A stretch of 28,506 nt of DNA from JBFISM01 sp041608535 (GTDB taxonomy: Bacteria; Actinomycetota; Acidimicrobiia; Spongiisociales; UBA5794). The position numbers were made by a program, and so were the translations under genes. Positions 8,654-16,211 of the stretch are shown piece after piece; within the stretch, counting starts at the first letter, position 1, and each line of letters begins with the position of its first letter. The stretch is from the NCBI GenBank assembly GCA_041608535.1, contig JBFISM010000034.1:1-28506 (forward strand), read 5' to 3'. A model generated the notes under the pieces. It made no database searches. It was not told the origin of the DNA and saw only the letters and a list, made by a program, of their open reading frames with translations.

Positions 8654-8862
8654 GTCATGACCTCCCTGTATCGCACGATGTTGTGGTGGCGAAGGTAAGA
8701 GAGGTGCTTTTCGAGTGGGTAACCGCCGGGTTACGGCTCGGCGAAGGTCGTGTTTCCGTTCGGTTTCGCGCTCTCGGTGCTCTGCGGCTCAGCACGTGGC
8801 CGGAGAAAGCCGTTCCACCGTCTCGTCGGTGCGGTCACGCCGCCAGCCGAACCGAGGCTCGC

Positions 8863-8983
8863 GAACCTTAGGCTCCAGCGCGCGGAAAACGCGATCTGTA
8901 GCCGAAAGTTCAGTTCTGTGACCTGACGCCGAGCAAACTCTCGGCTGGAGCGCGCGGAAAACGCGCGCTCCAGCCTTAGGTTC
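8863..8983. repeat. Paired inverted/direct repeat units in amt-beta-helix intergenic gap
   Basis: The 396-bp gap 8654-9049 has no convincing gene. Two related units lie in it. A 17-base direct repeat (AGCGCGCGGAAAACGCG) occurs at 8877-8893 and 8949-8965. Flanking arms at 8863-8882 and 8964-8983 are inverted copies of each other apart from small internal swaps. The pattern looks like a short dispersed palindromic element or a duplicated terminator. The rest of the gap (8654-8862, 8984-9049) shows nothing I can name beyond the amt leader. Confidence 0.6.
8943..8975. terminator. Perfect 14-bp hairpin with GAAAA loop
   Basis: The arms 8943-8956 and 8962-8975 are exact reverse complements around a GAAAA loop. 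The hairpin lies about 75 bp past the stop of the minus-strand beta-helix gene and could end its transcript. It is also the core of the second repeat unit described for 8863-8983, so it may be a repeat element first and a terminator second. Confidence 0.55.
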
Positions 8984-9049
8984 GTCGGATTCCTAGACCA
9001 CCGGGCGCACCCCGTGGAGATGGCGCACCCGGTGGTCGAACTCGGTCGT

Positions 9050-11101
9050 TCAGGGCAGGGCGGTGGCGGCGCGGCACATGCCCCGCATGGTGGCGGCACC
9101 GGAGTGGTCGTCGACAGGGAACGCCCCGTAGGAACCGACGAGGTTGGTGGCACAGCTTCCCTGAAGGCGTACCGCTCCCGCCTCGGCGCCGATGTAATAG
9201 CCGGTGGCGTGTGGTCCTGCCGTTGGGGCGTAGACATCGCCGTCCATGCCCGCAGTGACCCCGTTGACGTTGGCGGCCGTGATGTTGATGCCACTGCTGT
9301 CGGTCAACACGTCGAAGCCGGTGGCCGAACCATAGGCGGCCGTGATACCCCGCACCTTGGCGTTCTTCACCGTGACGTTCTGCGAGCCGGAGAACGTGTA
9401 TGCCCGGGTCGCCGAGCCGCCGTAGCCGAGCAGCGTGGCTGCCGGGTGGGACACTCCCTCGAGATAGTCGCCACACAGCGCTGAGCCGCTGTGCCCCAGG
9501 TTGCGCAGCCCGGACACGCTGGTGTTGGTGAGCTGCACGTTCTCGGCGGCGTCGATCTTGAAGGCGATGACACCCTTGTTGACATGGAACATCGAGTCGC
9601 CGTTGCAGAAGTACGAGGCCCCGATGTCGGCCAGCGTCGTCGCCCCCGGTGCACCCTCGACCCAGGCGACGAGATCGGCGGAGATATTGAGCCGACTCAC
9701 ATCGAGGAAGGACGCCGCAAACTCGCCGTTGGCGTTGGCCTTGGCCACCAGCGCTTGGGCGTTGGCAACCGGATTCCCGGTGTACACGGCCGCGGTGTCA
9801 TCGAGACTCGATGCCGTCACCGGAGCCCCGGTGTCGGGGTGCACGTTCTTGAGCTGGAACACTGCTCCGACAGGGTCGATGGCCGCCTTGCCGTCGACGT
9901 CGACCGCCACCACCTCGTTGATCGACCCGACCTGGTCGACCACGTGCACGTTGGTGAACACGACGTTGCGTGATGGGATCACGTCGACCCCATCCGGCGT
10001 GAAGGGGAAGCCGTTCACCGCCACGCCGAGGCTGTTGAGCAGGAACGAATACGAGTTGCCGTCGATCACGCCGTCGGCGTTGTGGAACAACCCGTACTCC
10101 ACGGGATGGGCGACCGGGTCGATCTGTGCCCGGCGGTTGACGACGTGTGGCCGGACGATGATGTCGTGGTGCGTGTTGTTGATGGCGCTCCGGAGATCTG
10201 CGGCGATCGCTGCGGCATCGAGCACCTCGCCACCGACTTCGATGGTCGTCGTCGAGCCACGCCGCAGCAGGTCGTTCACATAGTGCTTGATGAACTGCCC
10301 GGAGGAGAACGTTCCCAGCACCGGAACGTCTTTCCGGTTGGTAGCAGTCACGTTGGTCACCGTGAGCCCATCCACCCCGTTGAGTGCGATGGCACCGACT
10401 TCGTAGCCGACGAAGTCGACGTTCTGCACGGTGATGTTCTCGTTGCCGTTGCCGTGAATCCCGTGGTGTGCGCTGAGTCCGATCGTCCCGTTCTTGATGA
10501 CCACGTTCTTCGCCGACGTGATCCCGGAACCGAAGTCGGCTGGACCCTGCGACGGGATGAACGGCTGATCGGCGAGCTCGATAATGGCGAAGAAGCGCTG
10601 CAACAGGGCATGCTCGGGATGCTGGGAGATCGTGTGACCGGCCAGATCCAGCACGACACCGTCCGTCTCGATCGCAATCGCCGCAAAGAAGCCGACGCCG
10701 TATGCCGCCGGGTCGTAGCGGGCGTCGAGCGGGCCACCCGGCGTGAATGCGGGGCCAGGGGCGTGGGCGAACTGAGTGGGCAGGGGAAAGCCGGCGCTGA
10801 ACGCATCCACCGGCGTCGTGATGCCGAGGCCCGCTGCGATCGGAGCCGGGAGTTCACCGCCGGCGATCGCGGCATCGAGGACCGCCGGTGAGTTCGGGTT
10901 GAAGCTGATGTCTTCTGCGAGCCGGTATGTCCCCGGTGTATCGATGATGTAGGTGCCGTAGCGGAAATCGTCGGCGGTCAGCAGTGTGACGTCGACGGCG
11001 GTGGCCGGTGCTGCAGCGAACAAAGCCACAACCATGGACACAGCAACAGTGACCCCCAGCAGACGAATCTTCCCCAGCCGGCGCGTGCGGTCAGCGTTCA
11101 C
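9050..11101 (-). CDS. Secreted right-handed parallel beta-helix protein
   Basis: The 683-residue exported protein has an N-terminal signal peptide (MNADRTRRLGKIRLLG, then a hydrophobic core ending near PATAVD). The mature part has many short strand-turn repeats typical of pectate-lyase-like beta-helices: VVLDLAGHTIS, NVVIKNGTIGLS, NITVQNVDFVG, GLTVTNVTATN, NVVFTNVHVVD, NVQLTNTSVSG, NVTVKNAKVRG, GINITAANVNG. Pairs of cysteines near the C-terminus (FCNGD, LCGDY, SCATN, MCRAA) suggest disulfides. No catalytic residues can be assigned, so polysaccharide binding or cleavage is only a family expectation. The start is GTG at 11101 with AGGAGGGGG about nine bases upstream. A short 16-base palindrome lies in the divergent upstream gap. 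Confidence 0.85.
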   Translation of the reverse strand: MNADRTRRLGKIRLLGVTVAVSMVVALFAAAPATAVDVTLLTADDFRYGTYIIDTPGTYRLAEDISFNPNSPAVLDAAIAGGELPAPIAAGLGITTPVDAFSAGFPLPTQFAHAPGPAFTPGGPLDARYDPAAYGVGFFAAIAIETDGVVLDLAGHTISQHPEHALLQRFFAIIELADQPFIPSQGPADFGSGITSAKNVVIKNGTIGLSAHHGIHGNGNENITVQNVDFVGYEVGAIALNGVDGLTVTNVTATNRKDVPVLGTFSSGQFIKHYVNDLLRRGSTTTIEVGGEVLDAAAIAADLRSAINNTHHDIIVRPHVVNRRAQIDPVAHPVEYGLFHNADGVIDGNSYSFLLNSLGVAVNGFPFTPDGVDVIPSRNVVFTNVHVVDQVGSINEVVAVDVDGKAAIDPVGAVFQLKNVHPDTGAPVTASSLDDTAAVYTGNPVANAQALVAKANANGEFAASFLDVSRLNISADLVAWVEGAPGATTLADIGASYFCNGDSMFHVNKGVIAFKIDAAENVQLTNTSVSGLRNLGHSGSALCGDYLEGVSHPAATLLGYGGSATRAYTFSGSQNVTVKNAKVRGITAAYGSATGFDVLTDSSGINITAANVNGVTAGMDGDVYAPTAGPHATGYYIGAEAGAVRLQGSCATNLVGSYGAFPVDDHSGAATMRGMCRAATALP

Positions 11102-11224
11102 AGTGGAGTTCCCCCTCCTGCAGCGCTCGAGTTCGGCGCCGCTTCTTTCCCTTCTCTAAGGCGCTCGCTCGACGGGCGCCACGCCTCGTGCGAATATCCT
11201 AGGAATGTCGGGACCCCGACGATA

Positions 11225-11240
11225 TGGGCCGTACGGCCCA
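11225..11240. promoter_or_regulatory. 16-base perfect palindrome in divergent gap
   Basis: TGGGCCGTACGGCCCA reads identically on both strands and lies in the 216-bp gap between the divergent beta-helix gene (start 11101) and the small basic protein gene (start 11318). A perfect 16-base palindrome between divergent genes is a plausible repressor operator. No cognate regulator is identifiable nearby. An adjacent CCAATTGG (11238-11245) adds a second small palindrome. Confidence 0.4.
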
Positions 11241-11317
11241 ATTGGTTGATGCGTTTGCGTATGGTCAGGGATGCAACCAACGATGAAGCTGGACTGACGA
11301 AGGAGGTACGTGTCGAA

Positions 11318-11491
11318 ATGCTTCGTTCCGGGCAACGAGTCACCCGTATGACCAAGAAGGTCGGTCAGACATCGCAGACCGGCAAGGTGGTCGAAGTCCA
11401 TCATCACAACGTGGAGGTGGAGTGGGATGACGGTCACGTCAGCTTTGTGACCGCCGAGGCCCTCCGGCCCGTCGCCACGAAGAAGAAGTAA
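11318..11491 (+). CDS. Small basic protein, DUF1918-like
   Basis: This 57-residue protein reads as a short beta-barrel: MLRSGQRVTRMTKK, then GKVVEVHHHNVEVEWDDGHVSFV, ending in a lysine tail (ATKKK). The pattern of a glycine turn, VEV strands and W-D-D-G-H resembles the actinobacterial DUF1918 domain, which is about this size and of unknown function; the match is by eye. GGAGG lies 11 bases before ATG 11318, slightly far but the only SD in reach. It stands alone on the plus strand ahead of the broken oxidoreductase, 46 bp downstream. The basic charge would allow nucleic-acid binding, but nothing shows it. Confidence 0.7.
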   Translation: MLRSGQRVTRMTKKVGQTSQTGKVVEVHHHNVEVEWDDGHVSFVTAEALRPVATKKK

Positions 11492-12599
11492 TCCAACCTC
11501 GGTCCAGCCGCCGAACCTCGATACACCGGCTCCCGACGTGACCGGGTTGCGTTGGGGGATCATGGGGACGGGTGGGATTGCCTCCGCCATGGCCGGCACG
11601 CTGCGGGTCGTGGGCTCAGAGCCGCTCGTCGTCGGTTCGGCGCGTCCCGGTGCCGCCGACGAGTTCGCGGAGCTCCACGGGGTGGCCCACACCGTCGACT
11701 CGTATCATGCCGTGGCGGAGTTCTCGGGTGTCGATGTCGTCTACGTGGCCACGACGAACGATCGGCACCTCGACAACGTGCTGGCGTGTATCGCTGCTGG
11801 CGTCCCGGCACTGTGCGAGAAGCCACTCGCACTGAATGCGTCGCACGGCACGCAGACGAGGGAGGCGGCTAAGGCAGCGGGCGTGGTTGTGATAGAGGCG
11901 ATGTGGATGCGCTTTCAGCCCTTCATGCCCAAGCTCGAAGGAGCTTCTCGCTTCGGGAGCGATCGGCGAGCTCCGCCACATTGATGCCAATCTGTCGTTC
12001 TTCCTTCCGATGGATCCGGCTCGACGTTGGGTCAATCCCGAGCTGGGGGGTGGCACCCTCCTCGATCTCGGTGTGTATCCGCTCACTCTGTTGCATCATC
12101 TGGCCGGACCAACCGAGGAGTTCGAGGCGATAGCGCACCTCGGCACAACCGGTGTCGATCTCGAGACGATGGTGATCTCACGCCACCCCGGCAATGTCAC
12201 TGCCTCGTGCATTTCGAGCTTCCTCGCCGACGGCACCAGCGAGGCCGTGATCGGCGGGAGCGAGGGTCGGCTGCGGCTCCATGCCCGGTTCCATCACCCC
12301 GCCACCATGACATTCGAGCGTCGCGTCGACGTCGCGGAGACGATCGATACGAGTCACGAGGGCCATGGTTTCCGGTTTGAGATCGCCGAGGTGGAACGCT
12401 GCATCCGGAGCGGCTTGGTGGAGAGCCCGCTGCGCCCTCACGCCGCCACCCTCGCCCTCCTCTCTTGGATGGATGCAATCCGTACCCGCTGCGACATCAC
12501 ACACCCCAAGACCCTGCGTAGGTGGGTGACGGTTCGTGTTTGTCCCGCCTCCGGGGGACAGAGCCTTCCTTCTGCGACGCCTCCTTCGAGCGAGATCCG

Positions 12600-12687
12600 C
12601 GGAGGGAGTGGGATTCGAACCCACGGAACCCGCGAGGGGCTCACTGGTTTTCAAGACCAGCGCCTTCGTCCGCTCGGCCATCCCTCC
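12600..12687 (-). tRNA. tRNA-Ser (anticodon UGA)
   Basis: The minus strand gives an 88-base class II tRNA. The acceptor arm pairs GGAGGGA with TCCCTCC, followed by discriminator G at 12600. The anticodon stem CTGGT/ACCAG encloses loop CTTGAAA, giving anticodon TGA. A long variable arm (GAGCCCCTCGCGGGTTC region) and the GGTTCGAATCC T-loop are present. The length and extra arm fit serine. CCA is not encoded. A TACCAT hexamer at 12695-12700 ends seven bases before the mature 5' end, so the primary transcript may begin at or very near tRNA position 1. Confidence 0.95.
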
Positions 12688-12694
12688 GGGCGTC

Positions 12695-12700
12695 ATGGTA
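12695..12700 (-). promoter_or_regulatory. Candidate -10 box of tRNA-Ser
   Basis: Read on the minus strand this is TACCAT, fitting TANNNT, with seven bases to the tRNA 5' end. No clear -35 is visible. The same hexamer-to-start spacing occurs before several leaderless protein genes in this window. Confidence 0.4.
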
Positions 12701-12781
12701 TCCGTTGTGGCTTTGGCCGCGACGAGTCAGACCTGGTCCTGTGAAGCCGTGCCCAGTTGTGCCTCGCGAGCGGCCCGCCGC

Positions 12782-13168
12782 TCAGCTGCGAGCGATCTTG
12801 GCCTTTTCGAGGACGGACGCCGGCACGCCGGCAGCGCGCCATGCCGCGTAGCTGATTCCCTTGCGCTCTGAATAGGACCTGGCATTGGCGACGAACGCCT
12901 CCTCCAGCTCGGCCATGTCCGATGCGCTCGAGATCTCGACGAGCGTTTCCTTGGCATCGATGTGCTGTTGCAGCAATTCGACGCGACGGAGCGGGTCTGT
13001 CTCCGTGTCGAGCTTATGCTCGATTCTGCCGATGCGTGCCCGAACGCTGTCGGGTGTCACCGGCCGACCCGGCTTTCGATTCCCCAACGCCGCAAGGTAG
13101 GCCTTGATGGCCTTGGACTCGCGGCGTCCTCTAGCGAGAGCATCTTTGTGCTCCTGCGTCATCGCCAT
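12782..13168 (-). CDS. Small charged helical protein of unknown function
   Basis: This 128-residue protein is rich in Arg, Lys, Glu and Ala. It begins MAMTQEHKDALARGRRESKAIKAYL, has a Pro-rich hinge (RKPGRPVTPDSV, a GRP hook reminiscent of AT-hook-like DNA contacts), then a probable coiled-coil helix (ARIGRIEHKLDTETDPLRRVELLQQHIDAKE, quoted here by its ends RIEHKL and LQQHIDAKE). It ends in a conserved-looking module SERKGISYAAWRAAGVPASVLEKAKI. I recall similar GISYxAWRxxGVP endings in other actinobacterial proteins of unknown role, but cannot name the family. DNA binding is a guess from the GRP and basic residues. The start is ATG 13168 with GGAGG six bases upstream. It is divergent from the prenyltransferase. 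Confidence 0.75.
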   Translation of the reverse strand: MAMTQEHKDALARGRRESKAIKAYLAALGNRKPGRPVTPDSVRARIGRIEHKLDTETDPLRRVELLQQHIDAKETLVEISSASDMAELEEAFVANARSYSERKGISYAAWRAAGVPASVLEKAKIARS

Positions 13169-13266
13169 TCGCAACCTCCACAGTGCGATACAGACGTATC
13201 ATGTCTTGCGGCCCCGACTACCACGCTCCCCGAGGGCCGCTATGGCCACTATATAGGCAAAACGGT

Positions 13267-14049
13267 ATGACACTCAAAGAGCTCGTCAAGAAGCCGCTGT
13301 ATCGGGTGTATGAACGGCGGCTGTTGGAGAAGCTGGATCGAAAGAATCTGCCTCGCCATATCGGAGTGATCCACGACGGGCACCGGCGATATGCGAAAGC
13401 GGAGGGCCTGCGCGACTACGCGCAAAGTTACCGGGTGGGAACCCAAAAGTTCCTGGAGCTGCTGTCGTGGACCGACGAGCTCGACATCCCTGTCGTGACA
13501 TGCTGGCTGCTCTCGATGGAGAACCTGGAGCGTCCCATCGAACAGCTCGACGAGCTGTTCGACGTCTTCATAGAGTTGTTCGAGGCCATCCCGGAAGCCA
13601 TCCACGGGCACTCGGTCGAGGTGCGGTTCATCGGCAGCCTCGATCTGCTGCCGGTGCGACTCGCCGATGCGGCAAAGGCCCTGCGGGAGCAATGTCCCGA
13701 GGGCGATCGGTTGCTCACCATCGCGCTGGCCTACGGGGGCAGACAGGAGATCGTCGACGCCACCCGTGAGCTGGTCGCCAAGCTGGCCAATGGGGGCATG
13801 GACGCAGCCGACATCGCCGCGCAGATCGACGCCGACGCCATTGCGGCTCACCTGTACACCTCGGGTATGCCCGACCCGGATCTGGTCATCCGCACCTCGG
13901 GCGAGGCGCGTCTGTCCGGCTTCCTTCTGTGGCAGTCGGCCTACGCCGAGTACTCCTTCGTTGACGTGTATTGGCCTGCATTTCGTCGGGTCGATTTCCT
14001 CCGGGCGCTCCGCGACTTCAGCCTGCGGGAACGACGGTTCGGGCGTTGA
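13267..14049 (+). CDS. cis-Prenyltransferase (undecaprenyl diphosphate synthase family)
   Basis: Members of this family condense isopentenyl diphosphate in cis to make polyprenyl diphosphates, including the C55 lipid carrier of cell-wall synthesis. The 260-residue protein has the substrate site near the N-terminus (HIGVIHDGHRRYAKAEG, Asp37), the TCWLLSMENLERP block, and the C-terminal PDLVIRTSGEARLSGFLLWQSAYAEYSF block ending in VYWPAFRRVDFLRALRDFSLRERRFG. The family motif is normally DGNxR; here it is DGHRR, with His39 in place of Asn and Tyr instead of Trp shortly after. It could be a short-chain or specialised prenyl synthase instead of the essential UppS. ATG 13267 lacks an SD; a TATATA stretch lies about 12-17 bases upstream. 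A GH18-like gene follows. Confidence 0.9.
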   Translation: MTLKELVKKPLYRVYERRLLEKLDRKNLPRHIGVIHDGHRRYAKAEGLRDYAQSYRVGTQKFLELLSWTDELDIPVVTCWLLSMENLERPIEQLDELFDVFIELFEAIPEAIHGHSVEVRFIGSLDLLPVRLADAAKALREQCPEGDRLLTIALAYGGRQEIVDATRELVAKLANGGMDAADIAAQIDADAIAAHLYTSGMPDPDLVIRTSGEARLSGFLLWQSAYAEYSFVDVYWPAFRRVDFLRALRDFSLRERRFGR

Positions 14050-14092
14050 TCTGACCGGTTCCGGTCCTGCGATCTCCGCCGTTATTGCGATC

Positions 14093-15466
14093 GTGGGAAT
14101 GCTCCTCGCTGTAGCTGCTTGCACTGGTGAGCCGACGCCGGCGACCAGTGGCGGGCCGGTGGCGACCACGGTGACGACACCGCGCACAACTCCCCAGCCG
14201 CCCTCGACGCCGGCTGCACCGGCTGGCACCGCTTCCACCACCGCAGCAGCACCGAAGGCATCCGATGAAGCGGTCGTGGCGTCGCTGCGGCTGCATCCAC
14301 ACGAAGCTCTGGCGACCCGAGGCGGGGTGAGCATCGCGGTGGAGGTCGGCGGAGGTGTGCTCGCCCGTCTCGATGCCACGACTCCGGTCGCGAAGGTGGC
14401 GGTGGACTCGCCGGTCCAGGTCGACCTGCGTTACATCGCACCCGACGGTACCCCCGCCGACGTGGCGTGGTCCCAGCGATTGGTGGATGGGCAGACCGAA
14501 CTGGTGGTAGCGCAACCGTGGCGCACGTCTGGAGAGGCAGGGGAGCCGGATGTGGTCGTGGCGTGGCAGGCGGGTGGTGATGCGGAGGAGTATCTCGCCC
14601 AGCTCGCTATGGCTGCCCCGGTGACGATCTCGTCCCCGCTCACCTGGCTGGTGACTGCAGGCGGCGACGTCACCGGTGCCGTCGATGGCGCCTTCGTGGA
14701 GCAGGCTCAGCGGCAGGGAATTGCCGTGTGGCCGGCGATCCATGGTCTCGACGCAGACGGGCTGCACCTGCTGCTGGCCGATGAGCGCAAGCGAAGCGAA
14801 ATCGCTGCAGCCATCTCGGACGACGCCCGGCAGGCCGGAGCCGATGGGGTGAACATCGATCTCGAGGGTTTCCACAACGACGATGCAGCCGATCTCTCCA
14901 CCTTCGTCGAGGAGATCTCCCGGCAGGTCGAACAGTGGGGTGGAGCGGTGTCATACGACCTGGTCCCTCGCAGCGACAGTTGGGACGTCACCCCTGCCGA
15001 GGTGGCGCACTGGTCGACGGCGCCGCAGCGCGGCCGGCTCGCCGCAGCGGTGGATTACACGGTGCTCATGGCGTACGACCAGCACAACCGGTTCCGGCCG
15101 GCCGGACCGGTGGCGGCGCCGGAGTGGGTGGAGGAAGTACTGATCTACATGCTGCGGTATGCCGACCCGGCTTCGGTGATCCTCGGTGTGCCGGCGTATG
15201 GACGCTTGTGGGACCCCGACGCCTTGGGAGAGCCCCGTGCGGTCTCCCTTGCGGCACTCGACCGTCTCGATGGAGAGCGATCGTTCGATGACGCATTCGG
15301 GCTCGAACGGATCGATCTCGCCGACGGCCGGTTCTTCTGGGTCGACAACGAGGTGACCCAACAACGGGTCGACCTGGCCGCAGAGTACGGGTTGGCCGGC
15401 TGGGCGGTGTGGCGGCTCGGTCTGGACCACTCCGGTCTGTGGGAGGCGTTCCCGGGACCCTCCTGA
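14093..15466 (+). CDS. GH18-like (chitinase/YaaH-type) lipoprotein
   Basis: This is a predicted membrane-anchored glycoside hydrolase fold acting outside the membrane. A lipobox (LAVAAC) is followed by a long Thr/Pro/Ala-rich linker, then a TIM-barrel domain with the GH18 signature DGVNIDLEGF around residues 250-262, whose Glu is the catalytic acid. Other family blocks are SYDLVPRSD, YTVLMAYDQHN, VILGVPAYGRLW and WVDNEVTQQRVDLAAEYGLAGWAVWRLG. The pattern resembles spore-germination YaaH-like and SLH-linked peptidoglycan or chitin hydrolases. The start is uncertain: GTG 14093 or ATG 14099 leave a very short signal peptide, and no ATG, GTG or TTG is found further upstream, although the frame reads hydrophobic back to about 14050. 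An unusual start or small error is possible. The gene lies 43 bp after the prenyltransferase. Confidence 0.85.
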   Translation: MGMLLAVAACTGEPTPATSGGPVATTVTTPRTTPQPPSTPAAPAGTASTTAAAPKASDEAVVASLRLHPHEALATRGGVSIAVEVGGGVLARLDATTPVAKVAVDSPVQVDLRYIAPDGTPADVAWSQRLVDGQTELVVAQPWRTSGEAGEPDVVVAWQAGGDAEEYLAQLAMAAPVTISSPLTWLVTAGGDVTGAVDGAFVEQAQRQGIAVWPAIHGLDADGLHLLLADERKRSEIAAAISDDARQAGADGVNIDLEGFHNDDAADLSTFVEEISRQVEQWGGAVSYDLVPRSDSWDVTPAEVAHWSTAPQRGRLAAAVDYTVLMAYDQHNRFRPAGPVAAPEWVEEVLIYMLRYADPASVILGVPAYGRLWDPDALGEPRAVSLAALDRLDGERSFDDAFGLERIDLADGRFFWVDNEVTQQRVDLAAEYGLAGWAVWRLGLDHSGLWEAFPGPS

Positions 15467-15469
15467 AGA

Positions 15470-16153
15470 TCACAACGTGCGCAACTGTTCGGGCAGATGG
15501 GTGAGCTCGTTGTAGGTTTGGAGGGTGAAGGCATGAGCGCCGGCGAGCCGAATCGCCTTGAGATGCGTGATCGAAGTGTGTCCCAGCGGGAATCGCTCCC
15601 ACTCCCATGGTGTCGGCTCCATGCCCAGCAGATGGGTGATGGCTACGGCGTTGGTGCCACCATGGGCGATGATGGCGACCCGCCCATCGTCGCCCCGGGA
15701 GCCCCACAGGTGGGGGTGTTCCTGGGTGTGCCAGGTGATGCCGTGCTCCTCGAGAATGGCATCGAGTGCTCCAACGACCCTGTCTCTGAAGTCGACGAAC
15801 GACTCGCCGCCTTCGAGCCCGGCCCACCATGCGGCCGGGGGCCTGCGTCGGGCGGTGCGGAAGATCTCGATGACTTGAGCCTCCTCGATCGCGTCCCACT
15901 GCGGCATGTCGATCTCGCGAATCCCATGGATGACGGCCGGCTCCACACCGGTGAGCTCGAGCAGCGGTGCCGCAGTCTCCATGGCTCGCAATGCGGTCGA
16001 GTGGACGACGTGCGTGACGTCGTAGGCGTTGATCAGGTGCTTGGCAACCCGCTGCGCTTGCTCGTGCCCCAGCTCGGTCAGCTCGGGATCGCGCTGGGAC
16101 ATGCCGCCGATCGACCAGCGGGGTTGGCCATGACGCACCAAGAAGAAGTCCAT
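15470..16153 (-). CDS. Histidine phosphatase family protein
   Basis: This is a phosphoglycerate-mutase-like phosphatase of 227 residues. The catalytic RHG motif is at the N-terminus (MDFFLVRHGQPRW, His8). GMSQRDPELTELGHEQA follows, then a central STALRAMETAAPLLELTG (phosphate-binding Arg), GESFVDFRDRVVGALDAIL, and the second catalytic His in VAIIAHGGTNAVAITHLL. This layout is typical of broad-specificity phosphatases (GpmB/CobC type); the substrate cannot be told. No SD precedes ATG 16153; TAGCCT seven bases upstream suggests a leaderless mRNA. The 3' end lies three bases from the convergent GH18-like gene. Confidence 0.9.
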   Translation of the reverse strand: MDFFLVRHGQPRWSIGGMSQRDPELTELGHEQAQRVAKHLINAYDVTHVVHSTALRAMETAAPLLELTGVEPAVIHGIREIDMPQWDAIEEAQVIEIFRTARRRPPAAWWAGLEGGESFVDFRDRVVGALDAILEEHGITWHTQEHPHLWGSRGDDGRVAIIAHGGTNAVAITHLLGMEPTPWEWERFPLGHTSITHLKAIRLAGAHAFTLQTYNELTHLPEQLRTL

Positions 16154-16160
16154 CGGGAGG

Positions 16161-16166
16161 AGGCTA
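16161..16166 (-). promoter_or_regulatory. Candidate -10 box, histidine phosphatase gene
   Basis: On the minus strand this reads TAGCCT (TANNNT), seven bases before ATG 16153. The gene has no SD, in line with leaderless expression. Confidence 0.4.
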
Positions 16167-16199
16167 ACTCGCTCTGGTCGGTCCCAGCCGCTGCTGTTG

Positions 16200-16205
16200 T
16201 ACCCT
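16200..16205 (+). promoter_or_regulatory. Candidate -10 box, PH-like protein gene
   Basis: TACCCT (TANNNT) lies six bases before ATG 16212. With the opposing box at 16161-16166 it forms a compact 58-bp divergent promoter. No recognisable -35 elements. Confidence 0.4.
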
Positions 16206-16211
16206 CCCGTC

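Larger units (their letters stand above)
11538..12744 (+). pseudogene. Frameshifted Gfo/Idh/MocA-family oxidoreductase
   Basis: This family of NAD(P)-dependent sugar or diol oxidoreductases has an N-terminal Rossmann fold and a C-terminal alpha/beta domain. Frame one (from GTG 11538) carries the dinucleotide motif GIMGTGGIASAMAG, the VYVATTNDRH block, the CEKPLALN motif with its catalytic lysine, and EAMWMRFQPFMPKL. At about 11937-11940 the frame breaks: the next expected segment (ELLASGAIGELRHIDA) continues one base out of register, followed by WVNPELGGGTLLDLGVYPLTLL and the rest of the domain to about 12510. A single extra base explains it. The shifted frame then fails to stop and runs antisense through the tRNA-Ser to 12744, so the original stop also seems lost. 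It is either a recent pseudogene or an assembly error at two places. The substrate is unknown. Confidence 0.8.
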
